Assembly: GCA_025345505.1 (NCBI GenBank)
Contig: JANVCC010000021.1
Coordinates: 31,554,419-31,618,418, forward strand
From: Todiramphus chloris collaris
Taxonomy: Eukaryota; Chordata; Aves; Coraciiformes; Alcedinidae
DNA length: 64,000 bases
Reading direction: 5' to 3'
The notes below the pieces were generated by a model that was not told the DNA's origin, did no database searches, and saw only the letters and a program-made list of their open reading frames with translations. The position numbers were made by a program, and so were the translations under genes. Shown here one piece after another: positions 60,355 to 64,000 of this stretch (position 1 is its first letter; every line of letters starts with the position of its first letter).

Positions 60355-62843
60355 ACCCCATGATACTCTAATTGTGCATCAGTTTGAGACAAAACATATT
60401 TCTGATGTGCTGCAAAGTCATCACATGTTAAGTAAAGGTATATAAGATAACTTTCACAGTATTTCATGATTTATTAAGTGGAATACTTGTCCCACTCTGG
60501 GGAAAAAAAAAAAAAAAAACACAAAAAAAAAGTAGGATTTTTCTGTTGAAGATGCAGTTTTTGCTCAATACATGTGTATGCAAATTTTGCCAGGCTGTTG
60601 CATTTCCATACTTGCACTAGGTTGCATTCTTTTCTTAAATTTTGTTAAAGGGATGGGAAATATATAAATAAAATGGAAGATCTAGCATGAAACTGGAGAG
60701 ATTACTGCTACTGCTTGTGTAATGTTTCATTTTACTGTTTCAGTCTTTCTACAGTTTGTCAGCAATCTATTTCCTTTGAAGTAAAAGAAAAGTTTATTTC
60801 AATAGAAACAAGGCTGATTGCATGGAGGGTGTGAGAATACATTTGTCATGATTATGCCTGCCTTAGTTTCTCTTTCTCTCTACAACTGAAATAAACGAAA
60901 GTATGTGTTAAAAATCATATATTGTGATGGGAATTTGCAGATGTTTCTGGCAGTGAATACAGTGCTATTGGGAATTGAATGGAGCCCTCCTACCTAAGAA
61001 ATTACACTTTGCCGATGAGAATGGAATTTTCAACTACCAGACATTTGCTTTAAGCAGTGAATCCACACCCTGGAGGGAGGAACAGAAGAACAATGTGAAC
61101 AGAAGTTGTATTAAAGAAGAGAGCAGGTGGAAGACTAAGAGTGCAGTTCCACATATATTTTCTTTGGAAGTGAAGCTAATTTAAGAGGTCCTCACTCCCT
61201 ACACAAACACATACACCTTGACCCCCTACTGCTTGTTCTCATTCACCACTCTCTCTTTTGTGCTGCTGAAAACATTTGTAAGGCCATAATGTAGAATAGA
61301 TCCCTGAAATGAACTGTATTAATAGAAGAATCTCAAAGTTGTTTTGTTTTTTTTTTCTTCACATCAATGATTCAGTTTACAACACAGCATTGCAAATAGT
61401 TGCACTGCTACACTGAAGAAGTGATGAATTCTGGCACAGGAATGAACAAGTGGTGTTAGAAAAGTGATCTTTTTAAACTATATTTGCCACTGAAGAGTAC
61501 ATGTAGCTGCAGTCTGGAAACCCATGGGGAAAGAAAGGGTTCACCATTGTCCAACACTGCTTTGTATGATAAAGGTTTTCCTCAGTGCAGTCTGGGTGTG
61601 ACTTCAGGACTTCAGTTTAAGATTAGATGTCTAACAGCTGCTAGTTTGTTTTATTATCACTGTTAGATCATGATAAATTGTCATTAGGAGTTTTCAGTTC
61701 AGGTCCCTTTGGTGGGACACAAATTGGGGTCCAGTGATTCATAAACAGAACAAATCTTTTTACTCTGACCCACATAAACAACTGTACTCGATCCAGGGGA
61801 AGATTAAGGGGAGTTGCATAAAGGTCTGATCCTTGCATGAAATCAAAGAAAAAAAAAAATAATTACATCCAAAATGCAAGGAAAATAAGTGTTTCCAACC
61901 TCCAAAAGCACTGGAATTTGATTATAAAGCGTAAGTCACCAGTTTATCCTGTTCCTTTTTTTCCCTATTTTATACTGTAAACATATTTGGAATCAACAGA
62001 ACAAAAAGTCAGATACTAATAATCCAATGTGCCTTGAGTAGTGTTAGTAGAACTATAGAATGTGGTCACTTTGTTCTTTCTAGAATACAGTAAAATTACT
62101 ACTTCAATTTTCTTTTCAAATATTAACAAACCCTGGCAAAACACAGATTTATTAAACATCATCACTGTATACATGTGTTACTAAAATAGATGAACTATCA
62201 AATCTGGATGCAATAGTAATGACCAATAAAACACCTTTGTCAAAACAAGTATATTTGCCAACAGTATCTTTGTACAGGCATGTTAGCATAAAAAAGCAAG
62301 AAAAAAGTCAGTATTTTAAAATCTATTTAATTTTGACTAAAAAAGTACTTCATATCTGTACAAAATCTTACTCAACATGAGTTCTGTTCTGAGTTTGGCT
62401 GTTCTGCTGTTAAAAAAAAAAATAAAAATTTCCGCTCTTTTCCATATAACTTCCTTTCCTCTCTGTACTAAGCTTATTTTCCCATTTCTCTTACAGGAAA
62501 GGCAAAAATATAGCTCCCACGTAAGGTCTAATGGCAAAGCCCAGAGATTCTGATTTCAATTCACTTCTCAACAAGGCAGGAGTGTAGTTTTCATTTTTAC
62601 ATTTTAACAAATTCTGTTTCTAAGATGATTATTAGTAACAGTTTCTAATATGACTTCAATGTGAATTTTTGTTATTTTTGGATGCAATTTATAGTAATAC
62701 TTTCTCCATCACCTGATGACTGCATAACTCTCATATGAACACATCTAGTAAAAATATGCATATAATTAACTTGCTCAAAAATATTTTACACAAAATAAAA
62801 CTAAAGTGCTGCAATATATGAACTACTACTGTATGTGAATATC
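60355..62843. other. AT-rich unique sequence between two CR1 copies
   Basis: Contains an A17 run (60503-60519) and smaller A/T runs. Open frames (60975-61184, 61484-61666) are short and show no domain. Confidence 0.6.
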
Positions 62844-62884
62844 AGGTTCATGACCACCTGAGGAACCTGAACATACATAAGTCC

Positions 62885-63178
62885 ATGGGACTTGATGAGA
62901 TTCATCCCAGACTCCTGAAAGAACTGGCTGATGTATTCACCAAGACACTTGACATAATATTTGAAAAGTCTTGGCAGTCAGGTGATGTCCCTGGGGACTG
63001 GAAGAAGGGACACATTGCACCCGTTTTTAAAAAGGGTACAAAGGAGGACCCTGAAAACTACCATCCTGTCAGCCTTACCTCTGTGCCAGGGAAGATCATG
63101 GAGCAGATTCTCCTAGAGGGTATAACAAGGCAAATAGAGACAGCCAACGTGGCTTCATCAAAGGCAAATCCTGCCTGA
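62885..63178 (+). pseudogene. CR1 RT N-terminal remnant
   Basis: A 97-codon frame with [57 protein letters not shown] and [15 protein letters not shown]. These are RT motifs 0 to 2a of CR1-type LINEs. The next expected segment (the QHGFTKGKSCLTNL motif) follows in another frame (about 63140-63190), so a small deletion caused a frameshift. Confidence 0.9.
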
Positions 63179-63375
63179 TGAATCTAGTGGTATTCTATGA
63201 TAAGGTGACTGCCTCAGTGGACAAGGGATGACCTATAGATGTAATTTATCTGGACTTATGCAAGGCTTTTGACATTGTCCCCCACAAGATCCTACTCACC
63301 AAGATGTAGAGATATGGATTTGATGAGTGGACTGTTCATTGGATAAGAAACTGGCTGGATGGTTGCATCCAGAGT

Positions 63376-63609
63376 GTGGTGGTCAATGGCTCAATGTCCA
63401 GATGGAGATCAGTGACAAGTGGCTTCCCTCAGGGGTCTGTACTGGGACCTGTACTGTTTAATATTTTCATCAATGATATTGACAGCGGGATCGAGTGCAC
63501 CATCAGCAATTTCGCAGATGGCACCAAGCTGAGTTGTGTTGTTGATAGGCTGGAGGGACAGGATGTCATCCAGAGGGACCTGAATAAGCTGGAGAGGTGG
63601 GCCTCATGA
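63376..63609 (+). pseudogene. CR1 RT palm remnant, FADD changed to FADG
   Basis: A 77-codon frame: [58 protein letters not shown]. The PQGSVLGP motif is intact. The catalytic box reads FADG (codons 63511-63522, residues 46-49), a loss of the second catalytic Asp. It ends at a stop at 63607-63609 just after the WA of the conserved helix, where a short deletion has removed residues. Confidence 0.9.
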
Positions 63610-63722
63610 GGTTCAACAAGACAAAGTGCAGGGTCCTGCACCTGGGTCAGAACAACCCTTACTATCAATACAGGCTGGGAGATGAGGTGCTGGAAAGCAG
63701 CTCTGTGTAAAAGGACTGGGGG

Positions 63723-63965
63723 GTGTTGGTGTATGAGAAGCTGGACATGAGCCAACAGTGTGTACTTGCAGCCCAGAAGGCCAGTTGTATCCTGGGCTGC
63801 ATCAAGAGAAGTGTGGCCAGCAGATCAAGGGAAGTGATTCTGCCCCTCTTCTCTGCTCTGGTGAGACCTCACTTGGACTACTGCATCCAGCTCTGGAGCC
63901 CTCAACACAGGAAAGACATGAACCTGATGGAGCAGGTCCAGAGGAGGGCCACAAATATGATCTGA
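63723..63965 (+). pseudogene. CR1 RT C-terminal remnant
   Basis: An 80-codon frame: [58 protein letters not shown] and [10 protein letters not shown], then a stop in place of the usual arginine. This is the well-conserved region following the CR1 RT palm. The antisense frame 63429-63755 is its shadow. Confidence 0.9.
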
Positions 63966-64000
63966 GGTCTGGAACACCTCTCCTACGAGGACAGGCTGAG

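Larger units (their letters stand above)
62844..64000 (+). mobile_element. CR1 LINE copy, apparently another subfamily, runs past the window end
   Basis: Starts in the RT N-terminus ('gttcatgaccacctgaggaacctgaac') and continues through RT and its C-terminal region to base 64000. The diagnostic protein segments ([60 protein letters not shown]) differ from those of the 57866-60354 copy, so it looks like a different CR1 subfamily. It is less decayed than the other copies but has a frameshift near 63150 and stops at 63228 and 63306. The 3' end lies outside the window. Confidence 0.92.

Noticed and set aside
63429-63755. 108-codon minus-strand open frame
   Set aside because: Antisense to the CR1 RT palm in the plus-strand copy.
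1-64000. Search for tRNA, rRNA, CRISPR arrays, operons or prokaryotic promoters
   Set aside because: None found by eye. The repeat content is that of vertebrate nuclear DNA, so prokaryotic features are not expected.

Overview
This window is vertebrate nuclear DNA, almost certainly from a bird. It is AT-rich and has no recognisable gene, exon or RNA gene. The assignment rests on its repeats: many decayed CR1 LINE copies with the avian CR1 3' end (a 'gatgatct...aggtc' block followed by 'attctgtg' octamers), and several solo LTRs of families I remember from bird genomes, some of them songbird-like. A passerine is my best guess, but the sequence alone does not prove it. No bacterial, phage, CRISPR or operon structure is present. 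Open frames are short (the longest is 176 codons, and it is CR1 reverse transcriptase). They are repeat remnants, antisense shadows of repeats, or chance.

Layout: 1-4858 is unique AT-rich DNA with a tiny CR1 tail at 1796-1842. 4864-5561 is a GC-rich solo LTR with a perfect 5-bp target duplication. A triple AGGTCA repeat with 5-bp spacing lies at 6049-6076. An antisense CR1 3' fragment lies at 6462-7013. A minus-strand solo LTR lies at 10619-11204. A roughly 2.1-kb CR1 copy at 14050-16145 is interrupted by a 380-bp solo LTR (15158-15537) with a 6-bp, one-mismatch duplication. Another LTR lies at 19501-19915. Three CR1 pieces in mixed orientation are packed into 21193-22125, and an internal CR1 fragment lies at 23687-23976.

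24-57 kb is mostly unique, gene-poor sequence. It holds homopolymer and microsatellite tracts (T47 at 31175, C16 and G12 at 28301 and 28497, (AACC)n at 34405, a T24/A16 inverted repeat at 43050). It also holds an ancient CR1/L3-like remnant (about 36110-36530), a CR1 3' fragment (37400-37614) and a partial LTR (46612-46883) of the same family as 10619-11204 but in opposite orientation. 57866-60354 is the most complete CR1 copy, running from endonuclease through RT to the 3' end. A CR1 copy that looks like a different subfamily starts at 62844 and runs off the end of the window.

No genes work together here. The window reads as an intergenic desert or a very large intron shaped by retroelement insertion. 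All CR1 proteins seen are disabled by stops, frameshifts and, in two copies, substitution of the second catalytic aspartate of the RT FADD box. I found no convincing undescribed system. The items most worth checking are the DR5 array, the nested LTR, the inverted LTR pair, the inverted CR1 cluster and one ORF bounded by good splice consensus.
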